Source: an uncultured Saprospiraceae bacterium
GTDB taxonomy: Bacteria; Bacteroidota; Bacteroidia; Chitinophagales; Saprospiraceae
NCBI GenBank assembly: GCA_937928575.1
Contig: CALFWW010000019.1
Location: 1-36,089, forward strand
DNA: 36,089 nucleotides
Reading direction: 5' to 3'
This document shows positions 24,727 through 32,834 of this stretch, one piece after another (position 1 is the stretch's first letter; each line of letters starts with the position of its first letter). The notes under the pieces were generated by a model. The model saw only the letters and a list, made by a program, of their open reading frames with translations, was not told the origin of the DNA and searched no databases. The position numbers were made by a program, and so were the translations under genes.

Positions 24727-25473
24727 TTATTTCGCAGGACTGACACTACCAGAACCAGAAATTCTGGAAGTTACTTTTGCATTTCCTTTGTAAGTAATAT
24801 CACCACTTCCGGATACCGCAGCATCAATCGTTTCTGATACATTCAAATAAGCTTCTCCACTTCCACTAATTGAGATATCCACATTCTTTACTTCAAATTC
24901 AGCAGCTTCGAATTCTCCAGAACCAGAGATACTCATATCACAATCATTACCGGAACCAGATAATTTGAAATCACCAGATCCAGAAATGCTCGCATCCAAA
25001 TCATTCATATCTCCATGTAACGTGATTTCTCCCGAACCTGCAATCGAACATTTTACGTCGTTTAAATTCTTGAAATGATCTTCCGTTTCTATTTCGCCAG
25101 ATCCTCCAACAGACAATGCACGAATGTCGTCCATCTCTACAGCGATATCGATGTCTTTGTAAGATTTCCAATTCATTTTCTTAGTCAACTTAATTTTCCA
25201 TTTGCCATTTTTGACTTCTGTGTTGATTAAGTCGATGACATCTTCAGGAGCAGTTATTTTTACTGTGTTGCTGGTTCCTTCTTTGATTTTGACGTGAGCA
25301 GGAAGGGCCAAACCAATAGAGTGGAAATCTTGTAACTGAAATTCTTTTGTTACAATTTCTCCATCAAAAATAGTACTGCTTATACTGAAAGAACCATTAA
25401 AATTGAAAAAAGATAGTACAGAGAAAGCACAGACACATGCGATCACGACTTTGAATAGGGTAGAACTATGCAT
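24727..25473 (-). CDS. GIN domain (DUF2807) envelope protein
   Basis: A 248-residue protein with an N-terminal hydrophobic segment (residues about 8-25, FKVVIACVCAFSVLSFFNF) that acts as a signal or anchor, then a right-handed beta-helix-like region with seven or more SGSG turns (GGSGEIETEDHFKNL, SGSGDFKLSGSGND, SGSGEAYLNVSETI). This pattern defines the putative auto-transporter adhesin head domain DUF2807/GIN, common in Bacteroidota. The precise function is unknown; related proteins are exported and often sit near PspC or regulatory genes. Here the gene follows the glycoside-hydrolase-like gene on the same strand after 91 bp. It ends in TAA and faces repeat R1-C. Confidence 0.88.
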   Translation of the reverse strand: MHSSTLFKVVIACVCAFSVLSFFNFNGSFSISSTIFDGEIVTKEFQLQDFHSIGLALPAHVKIKEGTSNTVKITAPEDVIDLINTEVKNGKWKIKLTKKMNWKSYKDIDIAVEMDDIRALSVGGSGEIETEDHFKNLNDVKCSIAGSGEITLHGDMNDLDASISGSGDFKLSGSGNDCDMSISGSGEFEAAEFEVKNVDISISGSGEAYLNVSETIDAAVSGSGDITYKGNAKVTSRISGSGSVSPAK

Positions 25474-25564
25474 GAGAATAGTATTTTGATTTACAATGAG
25501 GTCTTACAAATAATAAATTCATTCCTTAATCACAAAATATCAATTCTCTTTTTTCTACAAAATT

Positions 25565-27436
25565 TTAATCGTTAAAATGGACAAATTTTCGGACGAGATA
25601 CCTTTTATTAACTTTTAAATGGCAATAGTAAACCCCTGATGGAATCGTTTCATCCAACTCAATAGCATATTGACCCGGTCCCATTTGTTCTTTATCCAAC
25701 AGGCCAAAAACAAATTGTCCATAAGAATTGTACACATCCATAGTCACTTCTCCCGCTTCCCATTTGTGCGCAAAATAAAAAGTCGTTTCTCCAAAAGAAG
25801 GATTCGGTACTACCTCCAATGTGAATTTATCAATCAATGGTGTCTCAGGATCTACTACTACTTCTTCAGTTTCAGAAAAAATATAAGGATCTCCTTTCAA
25901 TGGTTGATCTCTTGAAACTACACTGGAATTTAAACCACTATCCGATGCATGCCATTCGTATTTGACAAGTTTTGAAATATCAATCTCATCTGGGAAGGTA
26001 TAAAATGCGAGTGTCGACTCAGATCGATCTGTATTGGTTTTGGCCCAAAGCACATAAGAATAACGCAATGAATCATCCACGAATGCAGCACCATCAACAT
26101 CATTAGGTAATTGTAAGGCTTCAGTTCTCTCTGCATCATAGGTTTTACCATATAATTGTTGGGACAAAGTTCGATGTGCAATCCCAGCCATCACTTCTTC
26201 CTGATTATATCGATTGGTCCCTTCTAATGGAGCATAAAAACCCATAAAATGAAATTCATTGTCATTCGCATCAGTCGTTGCACCTTCTGCTAAGTTGTAC
26301 ATATATACTTGCTTGATATCTTGCTTCTGACATTGGACAATAGATTTAACAATAAAATTACGTTGACCATCTTCAGAGCCAAAGAATTCATCAACTTGTA
26401 CTCGAGGTACATTGGTCTCTGTGATTATAAAATACTTCTTTGGGTAGGTAACATCATCATAACCATACTCATCTAAGACGACATCAAAACGTCCTCTTTT
26501 ATCCGCTACTGCTTTTGCTGCCGGATCAGAATGCCTGAAGTGACGGAAACCTTCTATTGCATTATCCCATTCTCGAAGACTACCATCGATGTGTGGATAA
26601 GAATGATAACTTAAAACATCAAAGTAGGCACCACCACCGAGCGGAAATTCTTCTGTCACCATTCCACCGACAGGATTATCGGTGTTTCGCATAATGGCAT
26701 CCAGAAAACTTGGATATCCAATCCCACCAACCGCAACGAATGCATCTGGGTCAACAAACTTGATGACTTCATAACTAATTCTCAATAAGCGTACATAGTA
26801 CTCGATCGGTGCGTGCAATGCATACTCACATGGATCTGGATCATAATCCCACCAACTATTTCCCCATCCTGGAGGTTGTTCTGAGTTGCCCACCAAATCA
26901 AAATCTGGTTCATTCCAAACTTCCCAAAACGTAACATAATCTTTATAGGTCGACGCCATTTTGTAAACATAATTGGCGTAATAATTTTCTTCATTGATAG
27001 GTGTGCCATCTGTCCCATCATCCCAAATCGGTTGATACATATTTTTGAAAACAACAGTCGGTCGATCTTCACAGAAAAAAGTGGAGTCTCGATGTTCTGC
27101 GGAAGGATAACCAATAAAAACGGTATGGTCTGTCATTCCCAGATTTTTGTAATGTTCAAAAGTTGGAACTAACAAATCATAGCCGTAATATTCCATCGTA
27201 TGTTCGAAGATGGCAGGACGTAGAGATTGCACGCCAACACCGCGTACCCCTTCTGCTTCGTTTCCCGCACTAATATTGGCGAGGTCAAAATTATTCCAAC
27301 CAGGATAATATCCCATGTTGGAACCAAAAGCATATTTTCCATTGTAAATTGGAACTACATCATTGGCAGTGAAGTCTATTTGGGCGAATAAGCCAATAGA
27401 ATGAAAGGATAGAAGAAAGACAAACAAGTTTTTCAT
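25565..27436 (-). CDS. Secreted clan-A-like glycoside hydrolase with T9SS type A sorting domain
   Basis: A 623-residue protein: signal peptide (cut near GLFAQ), a TIM-barrel-like catalytic region (about 25-400), a beta region (about 400-525), and a type A T9SS domain (from about 535: LEVVPNPSFGETTF, VYNSYGQFVFG, IPSGVYYCHLKV). The strand-4 motif FWEVWNEPD (Glu176) is the acid/base Asn-Glu-Pro of clan GH-A, and FIITETN (Glu340) sits where the strand-7 nucleophile belongs; SYHSYPHIDG (about 277) adds a typical active-site His/Tyr pair. GH39, GH5 and GH30 share this layout, and I cannot choose among them. The substrate is probably a polysaccharide or glycoside outside the cell. Both catalytic Glu residues are present, so activity is expected. 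It is likely surface-attached or released through the T9SS. Confidence 0.82.
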   Translation of the reverse strand: MKNLFVFLLSFHSIGLFAQIDFTANDVVPIYNGKYAFGSNMGYYPGWNNFDLANISAGNEAEGVRGVGVQSLRPAIFEHTMEYYGYDLLVPTFEHYKNLGMTDHTVFIGYPSAEHRDSTFFCEDRPTVVFKNMYQPIWDDGTDGTPINEENYYANYVYKMASTYKDYVTFWEVWNEPDFDLVGNSEQPPGWGNSWWDYDPDPCEYALHAPIEYYVRLLRISYEVIKFVDPDAFVAVGGIGYPSFLDAIMRNTDNPVGGMVTEEFPLGGGAYFDVLSYHSYPHIDGSLREWDNAIEGFRHFRHSDPAAKAVADKRGRFDVVLDEYGYDDVTYPKKYFIITETNVPRVQVDEFFGSEDGQRNFIVKSIVQCQKQDIKQVYMYNLAEGATTDANDNEFHFMGFYAPLEGTNRYNQEEVMAGIAHRTLSQQLYGKTYDAERTEALQLPNDVDGAAFVDDSLRYSYVLWAKTNTDRSESTLAFYTFPDEIDISKLVKYEWHASDSGLNSSVVSRDQPLKGDPYIFSETEEVVVDPETPLIDKFTLEVVPNPSFGETTFYFAHKWEAGEVTMDVYNSYGQFVFGLLDKEQMGPGQYAIELDETIPSGVYYCHLKVNKRYLVRKFVHFND

Positions 27437-28106
27437 GAGTATTGATATGTTGATATAATTTGGGAAAGCTGGGGAGCCTCAAAGTTCATAAATTATTTGA
27501 AGGAACAATAAACTTTGAACGTATTTATATGATGATATGTAGCGATTTGTCTAATTCTTCACCAATATGGACATATTAGCTTTCAATTTGAAGCAAAATT
27601 TCAAGAAAGTGGATATTAATTAAAAAGGCTCTATGTTAAAAGCAGTGGGTAATAAATTAACTTCATCAATAAAGTCTCGATTCTACTCCATTTTAAAATT
27701 ATCTGAGACATTATTCCATTTTTTATTATCCAAGCATTCTCTTTCTTTTTCTTTTCGTGCCAGCTTATGGCCAGAGGCATAAAAGCCCAAAAGAAACAAA
27801 AACCCTAGGTCTATAAAAAGCTAAATAAGCCGCTTAGCGGTTCACATCTTATCAAATGTCCTCTAGGACTTTTGATAAAGTTCATCTCAAACAAATAGAC
27901 CTGCCTCCCGCTACAAAATCCTACACCTAGTTTAATCTTTTCCTTATCTAAACATTTAAACAAAAAATCGAACTGCAACCTAAAAATATTGAGCTGTTAA
28001 TGAATTTTACTGATTATTTACCCACTCAAATCAACATATAACCATAAATATTAACCCACCGAAATCAATATAGAACCATTAAAAAGTTATTCACTTTTTT
28101 TCGTCA
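27437..28106. other. Intergenic, no gene; contains repeat R2 copy b
   Basis: No open frame of note. Around 27742-27810 lies a stretch (TTTCTTTTTCTTTTCGTGCC, then CCAGAGGCATAAAAGCCC) of a type I recall as recurring between genes in Bacteroidota, unverified. It is followed by R2 copy b. The remainder is AT-rich and featureless. Confidence 0.5.
27826..27888 (-). repeat. Dispersed repeat R2, copy b, with strong hairpin
   Basis: Inverted relative to 21222-21301 and about 17 bp shorter. Blocks TAAGCCGCTTAGCGGTTCAC (27826-27845), CTCTAGGAC (27861-27869) and GTTCATCTC (27880-27888) are the reverse complements of those in copy a. The inner part folds perfectly: TTATCAAA (27849-27856) with TTTGATAA (27871-27878) and GTCCT (27858-27862) with AGGAC (27865-27869), separated by one T-T mismatch and a 2-nt loop. 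Confidence 0.65.
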
Positions 28107-28751
28107 TTAATTAGATGCTGCTACTTTTTTTATATCTCCAAAGAACCAAATTCTGGGAGCTTTAGTCAAATCATCCTCCCCATAATAGCCCCATCCAATA
28201 ACTCTAATTTTATTGTCCTTTTTGATGTGTTTGTAAAATTCTAAAAGTTTAGGATTTTGTTGTTCTCTTATCCAAATAAAATTTCCATCTTTATCTGCAT
28301 AGCCAGTTCTGTTGTCGACCCCTTTTAGTTTGTTGACTTTACTTTTAATAATACCATCCTCCACTTTCCGAATACCATGATGTGTATAAATTTCTTTCCC
28401 CCTTCCTTGTTCAACAATCCTTACACGTTGGGTCAACTCACCGTCATTTGTATATGTTTCAGTGATGTTGGTGATGCTTTCGGTCTTAGTGGGACGGGCG
28501 ACGATTAATTTTGGTGTAAAATCTTTAGGTTGTGGGGTTTCATCTACTTGACCTCGAGGATCGGAGTAGGTCAGTATTCGGCCTTTCCAAGTTCCTTCTA
28601 ATGGTTCTAAATAGGCTTTAAAATCTGTTTCACTTTTTTTGTTGGAGCTTATTGGTGTTTTATTATCCACCCCTTTACATCCAAAAATACTTGTTGCTAA
28701 TAGAATAATGAAGTAGCGACTCCATTTACTTATCTTTTTCTTCTTCTGCAT
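28107..28751 (-). CDS. Hypothetical lipoprotein
   Basis: A 214-residue protein with a basic start (MQKKKKISKW), a hydrophobic stretch (YFIILLATSIFG) and Cys25 in a lipobox-like IFGC, so it is probably lipid-anchored. The mature part contains LEPLEGTWKGRI, a pattern seen in small lipocalin-like domains (lipid- or ligand-binding barrels that open with EG.W.G), then many beta-strand-like segments up to IRVIGWGYYGEDD and RIWFFGDIKK. No family is recognised with confidence. Its first 26 bases overlap the end of the thioredoxin-like gene upstream, so the two are translationally coupled and probably work in the same envelope process. It ends in TAA. Confidence 0.7.
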   Translation of the reverse strand: MQKKKKISKWSRYFIILLATSIFGCKGVDNKTPISSNKKSETDFKAYLEPLEGTWKGRILTYSDPRGQVDETPQPKDFTPKLIVARPTKTESITNITETYTNDGELTQRVRIVEQGRGKEIYTHHGIRKVEDGIIKSKVNKLKGVDNRTGYADKDGNFIWIREQQNPKLLEFYKHIKKDNKIRVIGWGYYGEDDLTKAPRIWFFGDIKKVAASN

Positions 28752-30231
28752 TTTTTAGTATTTGATCCATGATTCTTTCGATTTGTTCTGCACCAATATT
28801 CTTGATAAGAATTTCTTTTTTATGATCGAGAATATAAATTTTTGGTGTTTTGGTTAAGTCATATTTGACTGCAAAATTGGATCGATAAAATGGATCTACG
28901 GTATTAATCCAATTAAAAGACTTATTGTCGGTGATGACTTGGGCACAAGCAGGCATGTCTTTAAAAGTTTTGATACATGTAGAAATCACTTCAATCCCTT
29001 TTTCTTTATACTTGTCATGAAATGCCATCATCTTTGGAATGGCTTTGGTGCAATGCCCACAATTTGGTTTCCAAAAAAACAAAACAGTATATGGGCTTTC
29101 GAACTTATGCAATTCAAGTGGGCCATCTAATTTGAAACGTTTGTATTCATCTTCATTGTCTTTTGCCAACAATGTACCTTCATAATCAAAATGAAACAAC
29201 TTTATATCGGGTGCAATTTTACCGATTAAAATATTTCGGCTTTTGTTGGCTTGATCGATTATTTTAGTTTTTGTTTCTTCCTTCAAAAAGTCGACCTCTT
29301 TGCCGATCACGTAATTATCAACTAATTTGACAAAAACTTCATCTTGCCCTACAATTCTTGGGGTGACATATTTATTGATAAAACGAATAAGATAGCTGTT
29401 GTATAAAGCTTGGTCATAAGTTACTAGATCCAAAACTTTTGAAATAGAGTGGTAAACGGAGTCTGCATTTTGAGTAGTGACTTTGTCAATATAGAAGTTG
29501 GTCATATCAGAAAACATCTTACTTCGATAAAAACGTTTATCCCCATTTAGTTTGTTATAAAAATTGGAAACGCGATAATAATATTTTTGCAGATTGATTT
29601 CTTTTTCGGTTCCTTCAAAATCCGGATATTCAATTTCAAGTTGTGAGGAAAGGAACGTTTTAGTTAATGCATTTTCAGGAGCACTTTTGATTAGGTTCTT
29701 TTTAGTTTCAACTATTTTTTCTCTTAATTTAATAATTTCTTCCTCAACCGCTTTACTGTCTTTATCTTCTTCCTTTAAAGCGGTCAACTGTTTGTTGAGT
29801 GTGTCCAGTTCAGGATTGATTTTTTTCATATATTGATAATACTTGTAAAACAACGTATTATCTTTTGAACCTTTGAATGTGACGCCAAGTGGAGCTGTCA
29901 TGACATTGGCTTTCATTTCAAATTTCGGTTCATGCTCATTAAAGATTAATTCTAACATGTTGTTTTCGGGTGGCATCACCAATAGGTACATCCCGGCCTT
30001 AAATTCCTCGTCATTTTCAAAAATGAATTTACCTTTCTTATTTATTTGAAGCGTATCATCGACATATATTTTGTCGGCGATGTAATGCGCCAATACAACT
30101 TTATCTCCCGTAAAATTTTCGAGCTCAAAAGTTGCTCGATATTTTACAAAGTTATCGGCCATTAATGAGGTGGCTGAAATCGTATATAAAATTGTGAAGA
30201 AGAAACTTACTCTGAGATAAAATGAAATCAT
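28726..30231 (-). CDS. Periplasmic thioredoxin-like (TlpA-type) protein with DUF4369-like domain
   Basis: A 501-residue exported protein: signal peptide (about 1-25, ending TSLMA), a beta-rich N-terminal domain (about 28-130: FELENFTGDKVVLAHYIAD, KKGKFIFENDEEFKAGMYLL) typical of DUF4369, a long helical, charged linker (about 135-330, with coiled-coil-like ELDTLNKQLTALKEEDKDSK), and a thioredoxin fold (about 345-495) with TVLFFWKPNCGHCTKAIPKM carrying the redox CGHC and cis-Pro region KTPKIYIL. Such proteins are periplasmic thiol-disulfide reductases or TlpA-like reductants in Bacteroidota. The gene is followed by an overlapping lipoprotein gene (26 bp). A matching promoter lies about 100 bp upstream. 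Confidence 0.87.
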   Translation of the reverse strand: MISFYLRVSFFFTILYTISATSLMADNFVKYRATFELENFTGDKVVLAHYIADKIYVDDTLQINKKGKFIFENDEEFKAGMYLLVMPPENNMLELIFNEHEPKFEMKANVMTAPLGVTFKGSKDNTLFYKYYQYMKKINPELDTLNKQLTALKEEDKDSKAVEEEIIKLREKIVETKKNLIKSAPENALTKTFLSSQLEIEYPDFEGTEKEINLQKYYYRVSNFYNKLNGDKRFYRSKMFSDMTNFYIDKVTTQNADSVYHSISKVLDLVTYDQALYNSYLIRFINKYVTPRIVGQDEVFVKLVDNYVIGKEVDFLKEETKTKIIDQANKSRNILIGKIAPDIKLFHFDYEGTLLAKDNEDEYKRFKLDGPLELHKFESPYTVLFFWKPNCGHCTKAIPKMMAFHDKYKEKGIEVISTCIKTFKDMPACAQVITDNKSFNWINTVDPFYRSNFAVKYDLTKTPKIYILDHKKEILIKNIGAEQIERIMDQILKNAEEEKDK

Positions 30232-30330
30232 TTTTACTTGTTGCTTTTGTACTTAAATTAAACGTGCGGGTAAGCAGCTTTGATGCTTTTTGATACACTC
30301 AATAGGTTTAATACAATTTGTATAATAAGA

Positions 30331-30362
30331 CAAATTTAAGAGATTCTTAAGAAGTAGCACAA
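30331..30362 (-). promoter_or_regulatory. Bacteroidota-type promoter of the thioredoxin/lipoprotein pair
   Basis: On the minus strand, TTG (30362-30360), a 21-nt spacer, then TAAATTTG (30338-30331). Both boxes and the spacing match the phylum consensus. The leader to the start at 30231 is about 93 nt. Confidence 0.55.
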
Positions 30363-30661
30363 CCAAGATGGTTGAATTTCAAGCGTAAATTCGATTTCGC
30401 GAGACATATGTAACCTTTGTCGTGGCTACCCATATTTTTTTAAATCTTTTTACAACAAATTCGGCTTTATTGTTTTTATTAAAAGCGTATATGTCTCAAC
30501 TAGTATACAGGGTAATTTTTAAACAATTCCGTTTGTCCAATCATCTCAACATCTTCGATTGACAGAATATCAAAATCAGTTTGAATGTTTTAGGATTCAT
30601 TGGTAGGGTTTTGAAAAATTGTATTTTTATTGTTAAATAACTCATGTTGTTGGAGTCAATT

Positions 30662-30875
30662 ATACAGATTGTATTATATAATCGCGCTGGCTTGTACTAC
30701 AAAAGGGCTTGCAAATAATATGGGGGAAAAATTTTCAAAGGTCAAGGCGGAAAACGCAGGAATCCCCTTTGGGCTATCGAGTCTGCTTGGCTGCGCCAAG
30801 CAGACAGGGCTTTCCAACGTAGAGATTTGGAAATTTTTCTCATAGAAAACCGCTATTTTATAGTTCAATCTGTAT
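30662..30875 (+). mobile_element. 214-bp MITE-like palindromic element, copy 1
   Basis: Ends in a 10-bp perfect terminal inverted repeat (ATACAGATTG / CAATCTGTAT). Further inward, AAAAATTT arms pair, and the centre is an 11-bp perfect hairpin GTCTGCTTGGC-TGC-GCCAAGCAGAC (30781-30805). No transposase is encoded; the short open frames on both strands inside are by-products of the palindrome. It matches the second copy at about 171 of 214 positions with no gap. The bases 30232-30661 hold the promoter at 30331-30362 but no gene. Confidence 0.8.
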
Positions 30876-30922
30876 TGTATAAGACTTTCTAATAAATCAA
30901 AATAAGCAAGTCAAGCAACAAA

Positions 30923-30955
30923 AAAGTGGATAAAGGTTTAACTTTTATCCACTTT
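30923..30955 (-). terminator. Terminator of the PspA-like operon
   Basis: AAAGTGGATAAA (30923-30934) and TTTATCCACTTT (30944-30955) form a perfect 12-bp stem with a 9-nt loop. On the minus strand the stem is followed by a T-run, so it ends transcription of the gene that stops at 30999. Confidence 0.75.
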
Positions 30956-30998
30956 CTGTCTTCAAAGAGAATGCTTTGAAAGACCGATTTGAGTAGCT

Positions 30999-32015
30999 TT
31001 AATCAAATAAATTGTCATACTTGGAGTCGCTATCATTGGTCCGAATTTCGGGTTCAGCAGTAGGGGAGTTTAGGTCTAATGTTTCCAGATCCGCACTTTC
31101 TGTTCCACCCAACATCATGAGGGTAGATTTCTTTTCCCATTCTTCCAACATCTTCAATCCTTTTTCTTCAAATGCACCGTTTTGTAAATCTACTGATTCC
31201 ATAAAGTTGGAAGACATATCCATGAAGCGTTCCATTTCACCAACTTTATTGGCAACATCATCAGCGATATGCTCAACGGCCATGTCAAACATTTGACGTT
31301 TATCTTTGTCACCAGAAATAATGGTCATTGCGGATTTCATCGCACTATGAGAAGCTTTGATTGCTTTGTATTCTTGTTCTTTCAAGGCTACTTGGTCTTG
31401 GGTATCTTCAATCAGTATTTCAGAATTAGAATACATTTTGGTTAGGATTCGATACATCACTTCCATCTTTTTGTGGAGAGCTGCATATTTGGCATTACTT
31501 TCTTTGAGTCGTGCAGCTTTACGGGTAGATAGTACTACATGTTTATCTTTTCCTTGCTTTTTTGCTTGTGCAGCCAACGCCATGTTATTTTCAATTTCAC
31601 CTGCATTTTTTTGCATCAAAGTTTTCAACTTTCTCATTTGACCACGGATTTCGCCAATCTGCTTACTCATCTTTCGGAGATTGTCTTTCAAATCATCGAG
31701 GTAGTTTTTTAGAATTCCGATAGGATCAATCGTTACAAAAATACCCGTGATTTTACGCATAGCACTTTTGTACATGTAGGAAACCAAGGTCCTCATTTTT
31801 GGATCAATCGCCATGAAGACAATCGCACCCAAAACCAATAACGATGCAATCGCTGCACCCATCGTTCCTAAAATGGAAAGAATAGTCCCTGCAAAAGTGG
31901 TCAACAAAAATCCTCCACCTAAAACAATTGCTGCTAAAAATATAATTCCAGTGACGCCTTCCGGACGACTCCAAAATGATTTTGGTTTCATATTCTTAAA
32001 ATCTGGTTCAGCCAT
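30999..32015 (-). CDS. PspA/ESCRT-III-like coiled-coil protein with N-terminal membrane hairpin
   Basis: A 338-residue protein not assignable to a named family. Two close hydrophobic segments (about 20-45 and 47-68: GIIFLAAIVLGGGFLL, GAAIASLLVLGAIVFMA) form a membrane hairpin. The rest, from about 85, is a long charged helical region (KNYLDDLKDNLRKMSKQIGE, EIENNMALAAQAKKQGKDKH, EDTQDQVALKEQEYKAIKAS, KVGEMERFMD) with the heptad pattern and 'DP...L..YL..L.DNL' opening seen in PspA/IM30/Vipp1 proteins, ending in a disordered acidic tail. PspA-type proteins polymerise on and remodel membranes. Here a membrane hairpin would take the place of the amphipathic anchor helix. The upstream partner gene ends 19 bp before this one. 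The assignment to the PspA fold is inference from pattern only. Confidence 0.6.
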   Translation of the reverse strand: MAEPDFKNMKPKSFWSRPEGVTGIIFLAAIVLGGGFLLTTFAGTILSILGTMGAAIASLLVLGAIVFMAIDPKMRTLVSYMYKSAMRKITGIFVTIDPIGILKNYLDDLKDNLRKMSKQIGEIRGQMRKLKTLMQKNAGEIENNMALAAQAKKQGKDKHVVLSTRKAARLKESNAKYAALHKKMEVMYRILTKMYSNSEILIEDTQDQVALKEQEYKAIKASHSAMKSAMTIISGDKDKRQMFDMAVEHIADDVANKVGEMERFMDMSSNFMESVDLQNGAFEEKGLKMLEEWEKKSTLMMLGGTESADLETLDLNSPTAEPEIRTNDSDSKYDNLFD

Positions 32016-32034
32016 TTCTTACTTAAATTAAAAT

Positions 32035-32574
32035 TTATAAATATTGATTGATATTTAAAATGTCCCGATCAATTTGATCTAGGATTGTATTTAAAGTTTT
32101 TTCGAAATTGACGCCTGTCGTCTGGATATTTTCTTTATCGGTTTCAATTTCCTTTTTCGCTGTTTCAATTCCGTCAGCGTATAATTTTATTTGTTCTTCC
32201 AGTCGTTTTATTTCCTCCTGATATGCTTCAATCTTTTTTTGAGCTTGTTCGACTTTCACTTTGCGGTCCGAAATTTTGCTTTTGATTTTACTATTCAGAG
32301 CGGAATCGAATTTCATTGATTCTCCTGCCAACACCTCTTTGTAGTGATTCGCAGTTTCCAACAATTTATCTTTGGTCAATCCGATGGTGGATGCTGTCAC
32401 AAAAGCAGATTTAAAAACAGTGGCTTCATCCATTCCCATCCCATCGAGTTTATTGAGCGATTGCCGAAATTCGATATAGTCAAATCCTGGTAGATTGTTG
32501 TGATGCAAAGCACCGACTAATGCTAACAAACTTTTTTCATCAGCATCTTCGATATTTTTAAAAAAGTCTCTCAT
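32035..32574 (-). CDS. Small helical coiled-coil protein, partner of the PspA-like gene
   Basis: A 179-residue soluble protein with no signal and no membrane segment. Residues 1-75 look like a compact helical domain (DEKSLLALVGALHHNNLPGFDYIEF); residues about 85-160 are a strong coiled coil (KVKVEQAQKKIEAYQEEIKR, EEQIKLYADGIETAKKEIET). I do not recognise the family. The gene is first in a two-gene unit with the PspA-like protein (19-bp gap), so the two probably form a complex; both are helical and neither has a catalytic motif. The word AGGTACGT occurs twice just upstream (32580-32587 and 32612-32619), a possible operator (weak). It ends in TAA. Confidence 0.65.
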   Translation of the reverse strand: MRDFFKNIEDADEKSLLALVGALHHNNLPGFDYIEFRQSLNKLDGMGMDEATVFKSAFVTASTIGLTKDKLLETANHYKEVLAGESMKFDSALNSKIKSKISDRKVKVEQAQKKIEAYQEEIKRLEEQIKLYADGIETAKKEIETDKENIQTTGVNFEKTLNTILDQIDRDILNINQYL

Positions 32575-32689
32575 TGTAAAGGTACGTATTTCAGGGTGAA
32601 TTATTAATATAAGGTACGTTTGATAAATGTCTAATTATTTGGTCTAATGTAGGGTTTTTTTCTACTAAAATGAAGATTTTCTCATATCA

Positions 32690-32718
32690 CAAAGGTACTT
32701 AGAAACTCTCAGATGCAA
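32690..32718 (-). promoter_or_regulatory. Putative promoter of the PspA-like operon
   Basis: On the minus strand TTG (32718-32716), an 18-nt spacer, then TACCTTTG (32697-32690), a perfect -7 element with a spacer one base below the usual range. The leader would be about 109 nt and would contain both AGGTACGT words. Confidence 0.45.
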
Positions 32719-32834
32719 AGACACATTCGAATTTATTCAATTGAGACATTTGAGTTTCAAGCACTCCATCCTCAACTGTTTCTAGCTTTTTAAACTTTAT
32801 GTTTCTAACTAATTTGTAAATAATACTATTTTTG

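Noticed and set aside
30674..30868. 64- and 71-codon frames within the MITE-like element
   Set aside because: They are not conserved in the second copy despite equal length and are explained by the palindrome.
32580..32619. AGGTACGT pair as a defined operator
   Set aside because: Only two 8-bp copies; kept as a weak note in the gene entry.
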